Of a stretch of DNA of 21,680 bases, positions 1 through 7,338 are shown piece by piece. The notes below the pieces were generated by a model. It was not told the origin of the DNA, did not search any database, and worked only from the letters and a program-made list of their open reading frames with translations. How positions within the stretch are numbered: the first letter of the stretch is position 1; every line of letters starts with the position of its first letter. The stretch is from contig CAYJGB010000030.1 in NCBI GenBank assembly GCA_964369405.1, positions 1 through 21,680 of the forward strand, given 5' to 3'. This stretch comes from CAYJFG01 sp964369405. Its GTDB lineage: Bacteria; Bacillota; Clostridia; Oscillospirales; Acutalibacteraceae. The position numbers were made by a program, and so were the translations under genes.

Positions 1-50
1 GTGACCCTCTGCTTGTAAGGCAGATGCTCTCCCAGCTGAGCTATGCTCCC
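1..50 (-). tRNA. tRNA-Val (TAC), 5' part, cut by the window edge
   Basis: Read on the minus strand from position 50, the sequence begins with acceptor strand GGGAGCA, has a D arm closed by GCTC/GAGC, and then an anticodon stem TCTGC/GCAGA around loop CTTACAA, which gives anticodon TAC (valine). The variable loop, T arm and 3' acceptor strand lie beyond the left edge. It may be the first gene of a longer tRNA cluster, which cannot be seen here. Confidence 0.93.
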
Positions 51-92
51 ACAACGTTCGCAATGACCTTTGCATCATTAGCGACAAATAAT

Positions 93-121
93 ATAATACA
101 TTATTTCAGGGAAAAAGTCAA
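93..121 (-). promoter_or_regulatory. Promoter of the tRNA-Val gene
   Basis: On the minus strand there is a -35 box TTGACT (116-121), a 17-bp spacer and a -10 box TATTAT (93-98). Predicted transcription start is near position 86, leaving about 35 nt of leader before the mature tRNA 5' end at 50. Confidence 0.75.
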
Positions 122-282
122 GAGTTTTTTAAAAATTAAGTAAAAGTAGATGTAAATTAATAAAAAAAGATAGATAATAAGTGATTAGTGCTTTTAATTT
201 ACTAAAAAGAGCATTTTATGCAATGGCACATTAGTAGATATTCACAAAATTTGAATTATGAAAAAATTTTTGTACAAAAGTG
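122..282. other. AT-rich intergenic stretch with no recognised gene
   Basis: Between the tRNA promoter and the phoH promoter the sequence is very AT-rich. I see no convincing hairpin terminator, small gene with a ribosome site, or repeat. A weak imperfect pairing around 190-215 has too many mismatches to call. Confidence 0.5.
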
Positions 283-311
283 ATGACTTTACAAAATTTA
301 TGTGTTATAAT
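283..311 (+). promoter_or_regulatory. Extended -10 promoter of phoH-ybeY
   Basis: A -10 box TATAAT (306-311) is preceded by TGT, forming an extended -10. Seventeen bases upstream is ATGACT (283-288), a 4/6 match to TTGACA. Start is predicted near 318, giving a leader of about 80 nt. Confidence 0.6.
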
Positions 312-399
312 AACATATAATTTAAAATATAGTTTACTATATTGTTTATATCTAATAGTTTTTATAGTTTTTGGTATATTTAAGGTTTTTTGAGGTGAG

Positions 400-1449
400 A
401 TGAATATAGAAAAGGTTATTAATATTGACAATATTGAAAAAACAGTGTCGTTGTTTGGTTGTTTTGATGAAAATGTTAAATTAATAGAAAATGAATATGC
501 AGTATCTATTATATATAGAGAATGTGAAATCAAACTTTCTGGCGAAGAGAAAAATGTGATATTAGCATCTAAAGTAATAGATAATTTGTTGATTTTGATT
601 AATAAAAACGAAACTATCAATGAACAAAATATTCGCTATTGTATTTCTTTAGTAAACGAGGGTAAAGAAGATAGCATACCTAAACTTGCAAGTGATTGTA
701 TTTGTATAACCTCAAAAGGCAAGCCAGTTAAGCCTAAAACTCTTGGACAAAAAAATTACTGTGAAACAATTAAAAACAATACTATAACTTTGGGAGTAGG
801 CCCTGCTGGAACTGGTAAAACGTATTTAGCTGTTGCTATGGCTGTAATGGCTTTTAAATCTCGTGAAGTTAGCAGAATAATTCTAACACGTCCAGCGATT
901 GAGGCTGGAGAAAAACTAGGGTTTTTACCAGGTGACTTACAAAGTAAAATAGACCCCTATTTACGACCTTTGTACGACGCTTTATTTGATATGCTAGGAG
1001 CAGAAGTGTATCAAAAATATTTGGAAAAAGGCAATATTGAAGTTGCACCTTTAGCATATATGAGGGGAAGAACTTTAGATGATAGTTTTGTAATTTTAGA
1101 CGAAGCACAAAACACAACTAACGAACAAATGAAGATGTTTTTAACTAGACTTGGATTTAATTCTAAGATGGTTATAACAGGCGATGTTACACAAATAGAC
1201 TTACCACGTGGAACTAAAAGCGGACTCAAAGAAAGTATTAAGATTTTAAATAATATTGACGATATCGGAATAGTTACTTTTACAGAAAAAGATGTGGTTA
1301 GACATAAATTAGTTCAAAGCATAATTAAAGCGTATGAAAAACACGAGGAGGCAAAAGTTAAAAATGGACAAAATAAGGGTAATAATTACAAACAAGCAAA
1401 AGGAAGTCAAAATACCAACAGGTTTAAGAATGCTTATAAGAAGATGTAG
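400..1449 (+). CDS. phoH: PhoH family P-loop ATPase
   Basis: This is a cytoplasmic PhoH-type ATPase of 349 aa. Bacterial members are linked to RNA metabolism and usually lie beside ybeY, as here. The Walker A motif GPAGTGKT is at residues 134-141, the Walker B VILDEAQN at 231-238, and the family TGDVTQIDLP block at 260-269. The N-terminal 90 residues match the usual PhoH lead domain. The start ATG has TGAGGTGA just upstream, with only about 4 nt between GAGG and ATG, which is tight. The family normally ends soon after the DVVRHKLVQSIIKAYE segment (298-313). Here a basic Asn/Lys/Gln-rich tail continues to residue 349, and its last 28 residues are encoded inside the start of ybeY. That extension may be recent and dispensable. 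Family assignment is firm; the cellular target is not known from the sequence. Confidence 0.95.
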   Translation: MNIEKVINIDNIEKTVSLFGCFDENVKLIENEYAVSIIYRECEIKLSGEEKNVILASKVIDNLLILINKNETINEQNIRYCISLVNEGKEDSIPKLASDCICITSKGKPVKPKTLGQKNYCETIKNNTITLGVGPAGTGKTYLAVAMAVMAFKSREVSRIILTRPAIEAGEKLGFLPGDLQSKIDPYLRPLYDALFDMLGAEVYQKYLEKGNIEVAPLAYMRGRTLDDSFVILDEAQNTTNEQMKMFLTRLGFNSKMVITGDVTQIDLPRGTKSGLKESIKILNNIDDIGIVTFTEKDVVRHKLVQSIIKAYEKHEEAKVKNGQNKGNNYKQAKGSQNTNRFKNAYKKM

Positions 1450-1864
1450 TAATGCAGTTTTAAAAATGGAAGAGTTTAAAGGTTCAGCAGAAATAAGTGT
1501 TACATTTGTAAACAATTCTGAAATTAGAAAGTATAATAAACAGTACAGAAATAAAGATATTGAAACTGATGTACTTTCTTTTGGCATGGGCGAAAACGGT
1601 GTTTATGATGTAAATCCTGAAACAGGTGCTCAAATTTTAGGTGATGTTGTTATTTCAATTGAAAAAGCACAAGAGCAAGCTAAGAAATTTGACCATTCAT
1701 TACAAAGAGAAGTAGGATATTTAACAGCTCATTCTGTGTTGCACTTGTTAGGGTATGACCACGAAGACAGCATAGAAAGACTACATATGAGAGAAAAAGA
1801 AGAATATATTATGAATCAATTAGGACTGCCAGCGTCATCAAGCTATATTTCTGATGGTTTATAA
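1364..1864 (+). CDS. ybeY: Endoribonuclease / rRNA maturation factor YbeY
   Basis: YbeY is a zinc-dependent single-strand RNA nuclease that helps 16S rRNA 3'-end maturation and ribosome quality control. The protein of 166 aa has the family TDVLSF motif at 68-73 and the metal site HSVLHLLGYDH, with H123, H127 and H133. I chose the ATG at 1364 because GAGGAGG lies 12 nt upstream (1345-1351) and the resulting N-terminus has the usual YbeY strand before the conserved body. An in-frame ATG at 1334 has no ribosome site. The gene starts 86 nt before the phoH stop, in the +1 frame, so translation is probably coupled to phoH. A strong terminator follows about 30 nt after the stop. Confidence 0.95.
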   Translation: MDKIRVIITNKQKEVKIPTGLRMLIRRCSNAVLKMEEFKGSAEISVTFVNNSEIRKYNKQYRNKDIETDVLSFGMGENGVYDVNPETGAQILGDVVISIEKAQEQAKKFDHSLQREVGYLTAHSVLHLLGYDHEDSIERLHMREKEEYIMNQLGLPASSSYISDGL

Positions 1865-1893
1865 TCTTTATTGTATTTAACAGTAATTAAAGT

Positions 1894-1936
1894 GCTCTTT
1901 GTCAAATTTCGATGTTTGACAAAGAGCTTTTTATTT
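1894..1936 (+). terminator. Terminator of phoH-ybeY
   Basis: A perfect 13-bp stem, GCTCTTTGTCAAA (1894-1906) with TTTGACAAAGAGC (1915-1927), closes an 8-nt loop and is followed by a T-rich tract. Confidence 0.9.
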
Positions 1937-1963
1937 CAAAACTAAAACATTTCACAAATAGAC

Positions 1964-2007
1964 AAAAACCCCTAACAACTCAATTTTTCATAGTTGCTAG
2001 GGGTTTT
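1964..2007 (-). terminator. Terminator of pnp, possibly bidirectional
   Basis: Arms at 1965-1980 and 1992-2007 pair at 15 of 16 positions around an 11-nt loop. The arms have a CCCC/GGGG core, and the A/T ends supply a T-run on either strand. It lies just past the pnp stop and faces the ybeY terminator. Confidence 0.8.
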
Positions 2008-2026
2008 GTTAGTATAATAACACAAA

Positions 2027-4210
2027 TTATCTTCTGTTATTAAAATTTCTGTTGTTTCTTTGTGGTCTGTCACCTTGTGGTCTTCTTGGTGGTAGTTCGT
2101 TTTCTGGTTTTAATCCCTCTACCTCTATTAAAGCTTCTCTTCTTGATAAGTTAAGTCTTCCTTTGTCATCAACCTCTAATACTTTTACTAGTATTATATC
2201 ATCTGCATTTACTACATCGGTTACTTTTTCTGTTCTCTTAACATCTAATTGAGATATATGGCATAAACCTTCTTTACCTGGTGCTATCTCTACAAATGCT
2301 CCAAATTCCATTAAGCGTGTTACTTTGCCTTTGAATATTTCACCTGGTTGTGGGTCTTTTGCTATTGTGTCAATTATTGATACTGCTCTTTGGCATTTTT
2401 CTAAGTCTAGTCCACTTACAAATACACAGCCATCTTCTTGAATATCAACTTTAACTTCGCATTGTGCTTGAATTTCTTTTATTACTTTACCACTTTTACC
2501 TATAACTTCGCTTATTTTCTCTACTGGTACTGTTGTAGCTAATGTTTTTGGTGCGTATGGTGATAACTCTTTTCTAGGCTCTGCTATTGCTTTTAACATT
2601 ACATCGTCTAAAATTACGTTTCTTGCTACATGTGTTTTTTCTAACGCTTCTTTTATCATCTCTGGTGTTAAACCACTGATTTTTAAGTCCATTTGTATTG
2701 CTGTTATTCCGTCATGTGTTCCTGCCACTTTAAAGTCCATATCTCCAAAGAAATCTTCTAAGCCTTGAATATCTACCATTGTCATCCAACGCTCGCCCTC
2801 TGTTATAAGTCCACATGATATACCTGCTACTGGTGCTATGATTGGTACACCAGCGTCCATTAGTGCAAGTGTTGAACCACAGATTGAACCTTGTGATGTT
2901 GAGCCGTTTGAAGATACTACTTCTGATACTAATCTAATTGCATATGGGAAGTCTTCTACTGCTGGAATTACTGGAACTAATGCTCTTTCTGCTAATGCTC
3001 CATGTCCAACTTCACGTCTGCCAGGTCCTCTGCTAGGTCTTGTTTCACCTACTGAGTATGATGGAAAATTGTAGTGGTGCATATATCTTTTGTACTCTTC
3101 TGTGTCTATTCCGTCTAATAGTTGTTGGTCGCTTACAGGTCCTAGTGTTGCTATTGTTAATACTTGAGTTTGTCCTCTTGTAAACAGCCCTGAGCCATGT
3201 GTGCGTGGTAATAGTGATGTTTCTGATGCTAATGCTCTTAAATCGTCCATTCCTCTGCCGTCAACACGTTTTTGCTCGTCTAATAACCAACGTCTTACTA
3301 TATATTTTTGAGTTTTGTACATACATTCGTCAATTTGTGCTGATTGTCCCTCAAAAACTTCGTCGAATTTTTCGTGAACAGCCTCATAAATTGGTCTAAG
3401 TCTTTCATCTCTTACTGTTTTATCATCTGTATCAAGTGCGATTTTTACATCTTCTATACAGAAGTCTTTTATAGCTTCAAACATCTCAGCTGATGGCTCT
3501 GTGCTAGGGTATGAGAATTTATCTTTTCCTATTTCTGCTTGAATTTCTTTTATAAATTTGATTATCTCTTGGTTAGCTTCATGTCCTGCCATAATTGCGT
3601 TGTACATTTCGTCGTCAGTTACTATATCAGCACCAGCTTCTATCATAGCAATTCTATCTTCTGTAGATGCTACTGTTACTGACATTCTTGATTTAACTCT
3701 TTGTTCTTCTGTTGGATTGATGATATATTCACCGTCAACAAAACCAACGCTTACACCACTAATAGGTCCGTTCCATGGTATATCTGATATTGTTAATGCT
3801 ATAGAAGTACCTACCATAGCTGCTATTTCTGGTGAGCAGTCTATATCAACAGACATTACTGTACAAACAACGCTACAATCGTTTCTAAGGTCTTTAGGAA
3901 ATAGTGGTCTGATTGGTCTGTCTATAACTCTTGATACTAAAACAGCTTTGTCAGATGGTCTACCCTCTCTTTTAAGGAAAGAGCCTGGTATTTTACCAAC
4001 TGCATAAAGTTTTTCTTCAAAATCTACAGATAGTGGGAAAAAGTCTATACCCTCTCTAGGTTTAGCAGCTGCTGTAACTGCTACGTTTACTACAGTGTCG
4101 CCGTATCTAACTAAGCAAGCACCATTTGCAAGTTGAGCTATTTTACCAGTTTCAATAACTAATGGTCTACCGGCAAACTCAGTTTCAAACACTTTAAAAT
4201 TTTCAAACAT
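2027..4210 (-). CDS. pnp: Polyribonucleotide nucleotidyltransferase (PNPase)
   Basis: PNPase degrades RNA 3'-to-5' by phosphorolysis and can add tails. The protein has 727 aa, normal for the family. Two RNase PH-like domains (about 1-230 and 315-550) are separated by a helical linker. The second holds the catalytic block with D486, D490, D492 and K494 in GDMDFK, the same numbering as in E. coli PNPase as I recall it. A KH domain follows (about 558-615, GKSGK at 571-575), then an S1 domain (622-690) and a short Arg/Asn-rich tail (709-727). The start ATG has AGGAGG about 7 nt upstream. It sits downstream of rpsO on the same strand, the classical rpsO-pnp order. The leader folds into a long hairpin, described separately, which may serve in autoregulation. 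Confidence 0.98.
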   Translation of the reverse strand: MFENFKVFETEFAGRPLVIETGKIAQLANGACLVRYGDTVVNVAVTAAAKPREGIDFFPLSVDFEEKLYAVGKIPGSFLKREGRPSDKAVLVSRVIDRPIRPLFPKDLRNDCSVVCTVMSVDIDCSPEIAAMVGTSIALTISDIPWNGPISGVSVGFVDGEYIINPTEEQRVKSRMSVTVASTEDRIAMIEAGADIVTDDEMYNAIMAGHEANQEIIKFIKEIQAEIGKDKFSYPSTEPSAEMFEAIKDFCIEDVKIALDTDDKTVRDERLRPIYEAVHEKFDEVFEGQSAQIDECMYKTQKYIVRRWLLDEQKRVDGRGMDDLRALASETSLLPRTHGSGLFTRGQTQVLTIATLGPVSDQQLLDGIDTEEYKRYMHHYNFPSYSVGETRPSRGPGRREVGHGALAERALVPVIPAVEDFPYAIRLVSEVVSSNGSTSQGSICGSTLALMDAGVPIIAPVAGISCGLITEGERWMTMVDIQGLEDFFGDMDFKVAGTHDGITAIQMDLKISGLTPEMIKEALEKTHVARNVILDDVMLKAIAEPRKELSPYAPKTLATTVPVEKISEVIGKSGKVIKEIQAQCEVKVDIQEDGCVFVSGLDLEKCQRAVSIIDTIAKDPQPGEIFKGKVTRLMEFGAFVEIAPGKEGLCHISQLDVKRTEKVTDVVNADDIILVKVLEVDDKGRLNLSRREALIEVEGLKPENELPPRRPQGDRPQRNNRNFNNRR

Positions 4211-4241
4211 AAAAATGTCCTCCTAAAAAATAAATTATATT

Positions 4242-4337
4242 TTACAAGGAAACACAGCTTAGCAATAAAACAGAAATTTACATCAAAATCAGTATTAAAT
4301 ACCTGTTTCACTGCTAAATCACATGATGCCCTTGTAA
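4242..4337 (-). promoter_or_regulatory. pnp leader two-tier hairpin
   Basis: In the pnp-sense RNA an outer 8-bp stem pairs 4330-4337 with 4242-4249, and an inner 15-bp stem pairs 4303-4317 with 4259-4273. The inner stem has 13 Watson-Crick and two G-U pairs. On the opposite strand those two become A-C mismatches, so the structure belongs to the pnp transcript. E. coli pnp is autoregulated through RNase III cleavage of a leader stem; a similar role here is inference. Confidence 0.65.
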
Positions 4338-4340
4338 TTT

Positions 4341-4381
4341 AAAAAATTGACAACAGGGCAGACGGATACTACCGTTTGCCC
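4341..4381 (-). terminator. rpsO-pnp intergenic terminator or attenuator
   Basis: On the minus strand a 10-bp GC-rich stem with one A-C mismatch pairs 4372-4381 with 4356-4365 around a 6-nt loop. Nine nucleotides later comes a run of six T. It lies 14 nt past the rpsO stop. The spacer before the T-run suggests partial termination, so that some transcripts continue into pnp. Confidence 0.55.
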
Positions 4382-4394
4382 CGATTTGCTTTGA

Positions 4395-4658
4395 TTATTT
4401 ACGAATACCTAATCTTGCGATTATTGAACGATATCTTTCGATATCTGTTTTGATTAAGTAGTTTAAAAGACTTCTTCTTTGACCTACCATTTTAAGTAGT
4501 CCACGTCTTGAGTGATGGTCTTTTTTGTGCTCTTTTAAATGCCCTGTTAAATCGTTTATTCTTTTTGTAAGTAAAGCGATTTGTACTTCTGGAGAACCTG
4601 TATCTCCTTCTTTAAGAGCGTACTCTTTCATAATAGCAATTTTTTCTTCTTTTAACAT
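4395..4658 (-). CDS. rpsO: 30S ribosomal protein S15
   Basis: S15 (uS15) binds the central domain of 16S rRNA early in 30S assembly. The protein has 87 aa, the usual size. It contains the conserved GDTGSPEVQIALLT stretch (18-31), the helix with the HLKEHKKDHHSRRGLL stretch (40-55), and RRSLLNYL near 61-68. An open frame extends upstream to 4802, but the ATG at 4658 is chosen because AAGGTGG stands about 10 nt upstream and the protein then matches the family N-terminus. The upstream part is leader RNA. pnp follows downstream on the same strand. A promoter at 4783-4811 and a structured leader precede it, which suggests feedback by S15 as in other bacteria. Confidence 0.97.
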   Translation of the reverse strand: MLKEEKIAIMKEYALKEGDTGSPEVQIALLTKRINDLTGHLKEHKKDHHSRRGLLKMVGQRRSLLNYLIKTDIERYRSIIARLGIRK

Positions 4659-4776
4659 TGTGATTATCCACCTTTTTAAATTATTTACCCATAAATTTTT
4701 TAATGGCAATCTCAGGAAAAGGTAGGTGTATTCCTTACAAAAGGCTTGTTCCTTTTTCCGAGAAAGGGGTATTCCA
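4659..4776 (-). promoter_or_regulatory. rpsO structured leader, candidate S15 autoregulatory RNA
   Basis: The leader from the predicted start (near 4776) to the rpsO ATG is about 118 nt. A 13-position stem pairs 4751-4763 with 4710-4722 (12 of 13 pair in the sense RNA, one C-A mismatch). It encloses a small hairpin at 4733-4744 with 4-bp arms. A GGAATAC direct repeat lies at both ends of this element. S15 autoregulation through leader RNAs is established in several phyla with different folds; that this is one of them is inference. Confidence 0.5.
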
Positions 4777-4782
4777 ATTGGT

Positions 4783-4811
4783 ATTGTAACATATAGAAAC
4801 ATAATTGTAAA
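4783..4811 (-). promoter_or_regulatory. rpsO promoter
   Basis: On the minus strand there is a -35 box TTTACA (4806-4811), a 17-bp spacer and a -10 box TACAAT (4783-4788). I see no terminator between the upstream symporter gene and this promoter, so read-through from that gene is possible. Confidence 0.8.
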
Positions 4812-4850
4812 GAGTTGTTTTACATTATTTACTTGTTTTATATTTTAATT

Positions 4851-6704
4851 TTAATTTTTTGATATTACATCATCTTCTTCTACTAATTTTTTATATTGCA
4901 TATGTTGTATGTCGTCATAAGCCGATAACATAGGCTCAACCATTTTAGGCTTTTTACTCGCCTTACGTGTAATATAATTTTTAGTTATTTTAATTACTGT
5001 ACCTGATAGCAGTAATATTCCTATCAAGTTTGGTAAAGCCATAAGCCCGTTTAATGTATCTGATATTGACCATACTAAATCTAAGCTCATAATAGATGCA
5101 ACTATTATAAAGAGTGAGAAGAAAATTTTATACGGTACTACAAATTTTGAGCCAAATAAATACTCAACAGACTTAGCACCATAAAACGACCAACCAAGTA
5201 GTGTTGTAAAGGCAAATAATATAATTGCTATTGATAACATAAACCCTGCATATTCTCCGAAATGTTCAGAGAAAGCATATCTTACTAATGGGAACCCATC
5301 AAGTTTATCAATCGTAACGCTTGAAATAATTACTTCTCCATTATCGTTAGTTAAAACATTTCCGTTAGCATCTGTTTTTGCTACTCCTGTAATAGTCATT
5401 ATATTTGAATATACAAAATCATCACTTGCTTTATCTTTATCTGATAACACATTTAATTCTAACACTTGACCATCTGGTGTGGTAAGCTCTAAAGTTTGAC
5501 TATCTGCTAAATTATTTGTATCTTCTATAAGTATATCGTTTGCACTAGTGTTTACAAGTGGAATTTCACCCTCGTAGTTTGAGCCATTTACAACTTCAAC
5601 ATATTGAGTATCGGTAGTAACATTGTTAATAGCTTTATCAATAGTAACAGCATTTCCTGTAGTGCTAGACAAAATAACGAAAGCTGTAAGAGTACATATT
5701 AATATTGTGTCAAAAAATACTTCAAAAATACTCCACATACCTTGTACAACAGGTTCTTTTACATTTGAAGAAGTATGTACTATAACACTTGAGCCAAGAC
5801 CTGCCTCATTAGAGAAAATACCACGCTTAAATCCCATTTCGATAGCTTTTTTCATAGCGTACCCACCAACACCACCACCAATAGCAGAAAAGCTAAAAGC
5901 ACTTTCAAAAATGCTAGTAAACACATAAGAAATTTTATCAAAATTTAGGAATAGCACAGACAAACAAAGAACAATATAAAAGATAGCAACAAAAGGAATT
6001 ATTTTCTCAGCGACCTTACCAATACGAGAAATACCACCAATTATTATAACACCAATTATAATAGCCAAAACAATACCGATAGCTATTGAAGGAATTTCAA
6101 GCCCGAACATTGGAACAAAAGCAGTAGTAAGAGAAGAGGTAATAGAGTTTACCTGAGCAATATTACCCATACCGATAGAAGCACAAATACAAAAGAAAGC
6201 AAAAGCAACGGCTAGTATTTTACCGATTTTCTTAGAGGATTTAGATTTATCAAAGCCATTTTCGAGATAGTACATAGGGCCGCCACGCCAACTTTGAGTG
6301 CTATCTTTTTTTCTATAGTAAATACCTAAAACATTTTCAGAAAATCCAGTCATCATACCAAAAAAGGCAGAAACCCACATCCAAAAGACAGCACCAGGAC
6401 CACCTAAGACGATAGCAGTAGCAACGCCAGATATATTACCAGTACCGATAGTGCCAGCAAGAGCAGTGGCAAGAGCCTGAAACTGAGAAATAGAGTTTTT
6501 GTCAGTAGATTTAGTAACAGACTTTTTCTTAAATATGGAGAGGAAAGTATTTTTTAAAACATATTTAGATTTAAAGATTTGAAAAAACTTAAGTCTAAAA
6601 GAAAAGTATATACCAGTACCTATAAGTAGTATTAGCATAGGTACTCCCCAAACAATACTATTAACATAATCGTTAATGGTAGAAACAACATCAGAAAAAT
6701 TCAT
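4851..6704 (-). CDS. Alanine/glycine:cation symporter (AgcS family) with large insert
   Basis: A polytopic inner-membrane protein of 617 aa that imports alanine or glycine with Na+ or H+. Family landmarks are ALAGTIGTGNISGVATA (81-97), the GGPGAVFWMW block (101-110), GGPMYYLENG (141-150), the FKRGIFSNEAGLGSS region (292-306) and GWSFYGAKSVEYLFG (504-518). Ordinary members have about 450-490 residues. Here a hydrophilic, Asp/Asn/Thr-rich segment of about 120 residues (350-468) separates the TM ending near 347 from the TM starting near 486. It probably lies outside the cell. I chose the ATG at 6704 (GGAGG, 7-nt spacing) over a TTG directly before it. A TGATATGAT extended -10 near 6753-6761 may be its promoter. 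The gene is divergent from rpsT. Substrate preference cannot be told from sequence. Confidence 0.92.
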   Translation of the reverse strand: MNFSDVVSTINDYVNSIVWGVPMLILLIGTGIYFSFRLKFFQIFKSKYVLKNTFLSIFKKKSVTKSTDKNSISQFQALATALAGTIGTGNISGVATAIVLGGPGAVFWMWVSAFFGMMTGFSENVLGIYYRKKDSTQSWRGGPMYYLENGFDKSKSSKKIGKILAVAFAFFCICASIGMGNIAQVNSITSSLTTAFVPMFGLEIPSIAIGIVLAIIIGVIIIGGISRIGKVAEKIIPFVAIFYIVLCLSVLFLNFDKISYVFTSIFESAFSFSAIGGGVGGYAMKKAIEMGFKRGIFSNEAGLGSSVIVHTSSNVKEPVVQGMWSIFEVFFDTILICTLTAFVILSSTTGNAVTIDKAINNVTTDTQYVEVVNGSNYEGEIPLVNTSANDILIEDTNNLADSQTLELTTPDGQVLELNVLSDKDKASDDFVYSNIMTITGVAKTDANGNVLTNDNGEVIISSVTIDKLDGFPLVRYAFSEHFGEYAGFMLSIAIILFAFTTLLGWSFYGAKSVEYLFGSKFVVPYKIFFSLFIIVASIMSLDLVWSISDTLNGLMALPNLIGILLLSGTVIKITKNYITRKASKKPKMVEPMLSAYDDIQHMQYKKLVEEDDVISKN

Positions 6705-6893
6705 CAAACAACCTCCAAAGGTTATAATAAGTATATTTAAAAGCCACGTATAATCATATCACAAAAACGAAAAAAATAAAGAAAATAATAAATTTATTAA
6801 TAAAAAGTTAAAAAAATAACGATATATACAGTTTTTTCTTAGAATAGAAAGAAAAAATTTAAACATTTATCGAATAAAAAAACGTAAAAAAAC

Positions 6894-6922
6894 TTGATTT
6901 TTTATAATAATAATGTTATTAT
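6894..6922 (+). promoter_or_regulatory. rpsT promoter
   Basis: A -35 box TTGATT (6894-6899), 17-bp spacer and -10 box TATTAT (6917-6922) preceded by TGT (extended -10). Start is predicted near 6929, giving a leader of about 29 nt with AAGGAGG at 6944-6950. Confidence 0.8.
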
Positions 6923-6957
6923 AACTTGTAGCAAACTAATAATAAGGAGGTTTTACT

Positions 6958-7218
6958 ATGCCTAACATTAAATCAGCTAAAAAACGTGTTAAAGTAACAG
7001 CAGTAAAAACAGCTAACAATAAAGCGTTTAAATCTGCATTAAAAACAATACTTAAAAAAGCATACAGTGCTATTGAGAATAACACAGCAGATAAAGAAGC
7101 AGCAGTTAATCTAGCGTACAAAAAGTTAGATCAAGCTAGTGCAAAAAACATTATGCATAAAAACAAAGCAGCTAGATATAAATCAGCTCTTGCTTGCAAA
7201 ATGAATAAAGCAGTTTAA
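6958..7218 (+). CDS. rpsT: 30S ribosomal protein S20
   Basis: S20 (bS20) binds 16S rRNA near the bottom of the 30S body. The protein has 86 aa, is very basic, and starts with the family signature MPNIKSAKKRVKV. The C-terminal helix has the usual HKNKAARYKSAL run (about 68-79). AAGGAGG stands 7 nt before the ATG. It is a single-gene unit with its own extended -10 promoter and a strong terminator, divergent from the AgcS symporter. It also has the common Ala/Lys-rich three-helix composition of the family. Confidence 0.97.
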   Translation: MPNIKSAKKRVKVTAVKTANNKAFKSALKTILKKAYSAIENNTADKEAAVNLAYKKLDQASAKNIMHKNKAARYKSALACKMNKAV

Positions 7219-7250
7219 TTTATTGTTTTATAAATCAATAAATGCTTTTA

Positions 7251-7283
7251 AAAAACACAAAGTGAAAACTTTGTGTTTTTTGT
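7251..7283 (+). terminator. Terminator of rpsT, also usable from the opposite strand
   Basis: A perfect 12-bp stem, AAAAACACAAAG (7251-7262) with CTTTGTGTTTTT (7269-7280), closes a 6-nt loop and has T-runs on both strands. It lies between convergent genes (rpsT and the gene ending at 7339). Confidence 0.9.
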
Positions 7284-7338
7284 TTTGCAATTATTCATAT
7301 ATATGTGGTTGTACTTAATATTTATTACTCTGTGTTTA

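Noticed and set aside
231..620. Open frame of 129 codons on the minus strand across the phoH start
   Set aside because: It overlaps the phoH promoter and N-terminus, lacks a ribosome site and encodes low-complexity Ile/Phe/Ser-rich sequence.
1334..1363. Earlier in-frame ATG for ybeY
   Set aside because: No ribosome site; the conserved YbeY N-terminus starts at 1364, where GAGGAGG is present upstream.
3558..4007. Open frame of 149 codons on the plus strand inside pnp
   Set aside because: It is antisense to a well-conserved part of PNPase, has no ribosome site and resembles no protein family; it is a by-product of pnp codon use.
4659..4802. N-terminal extension of S15 by 48 residues
   Set aside because: The frame is open but covers the leader RNA and promoter region, and S15 family proteins start at the ATG at 4658, which has a ribosome site.
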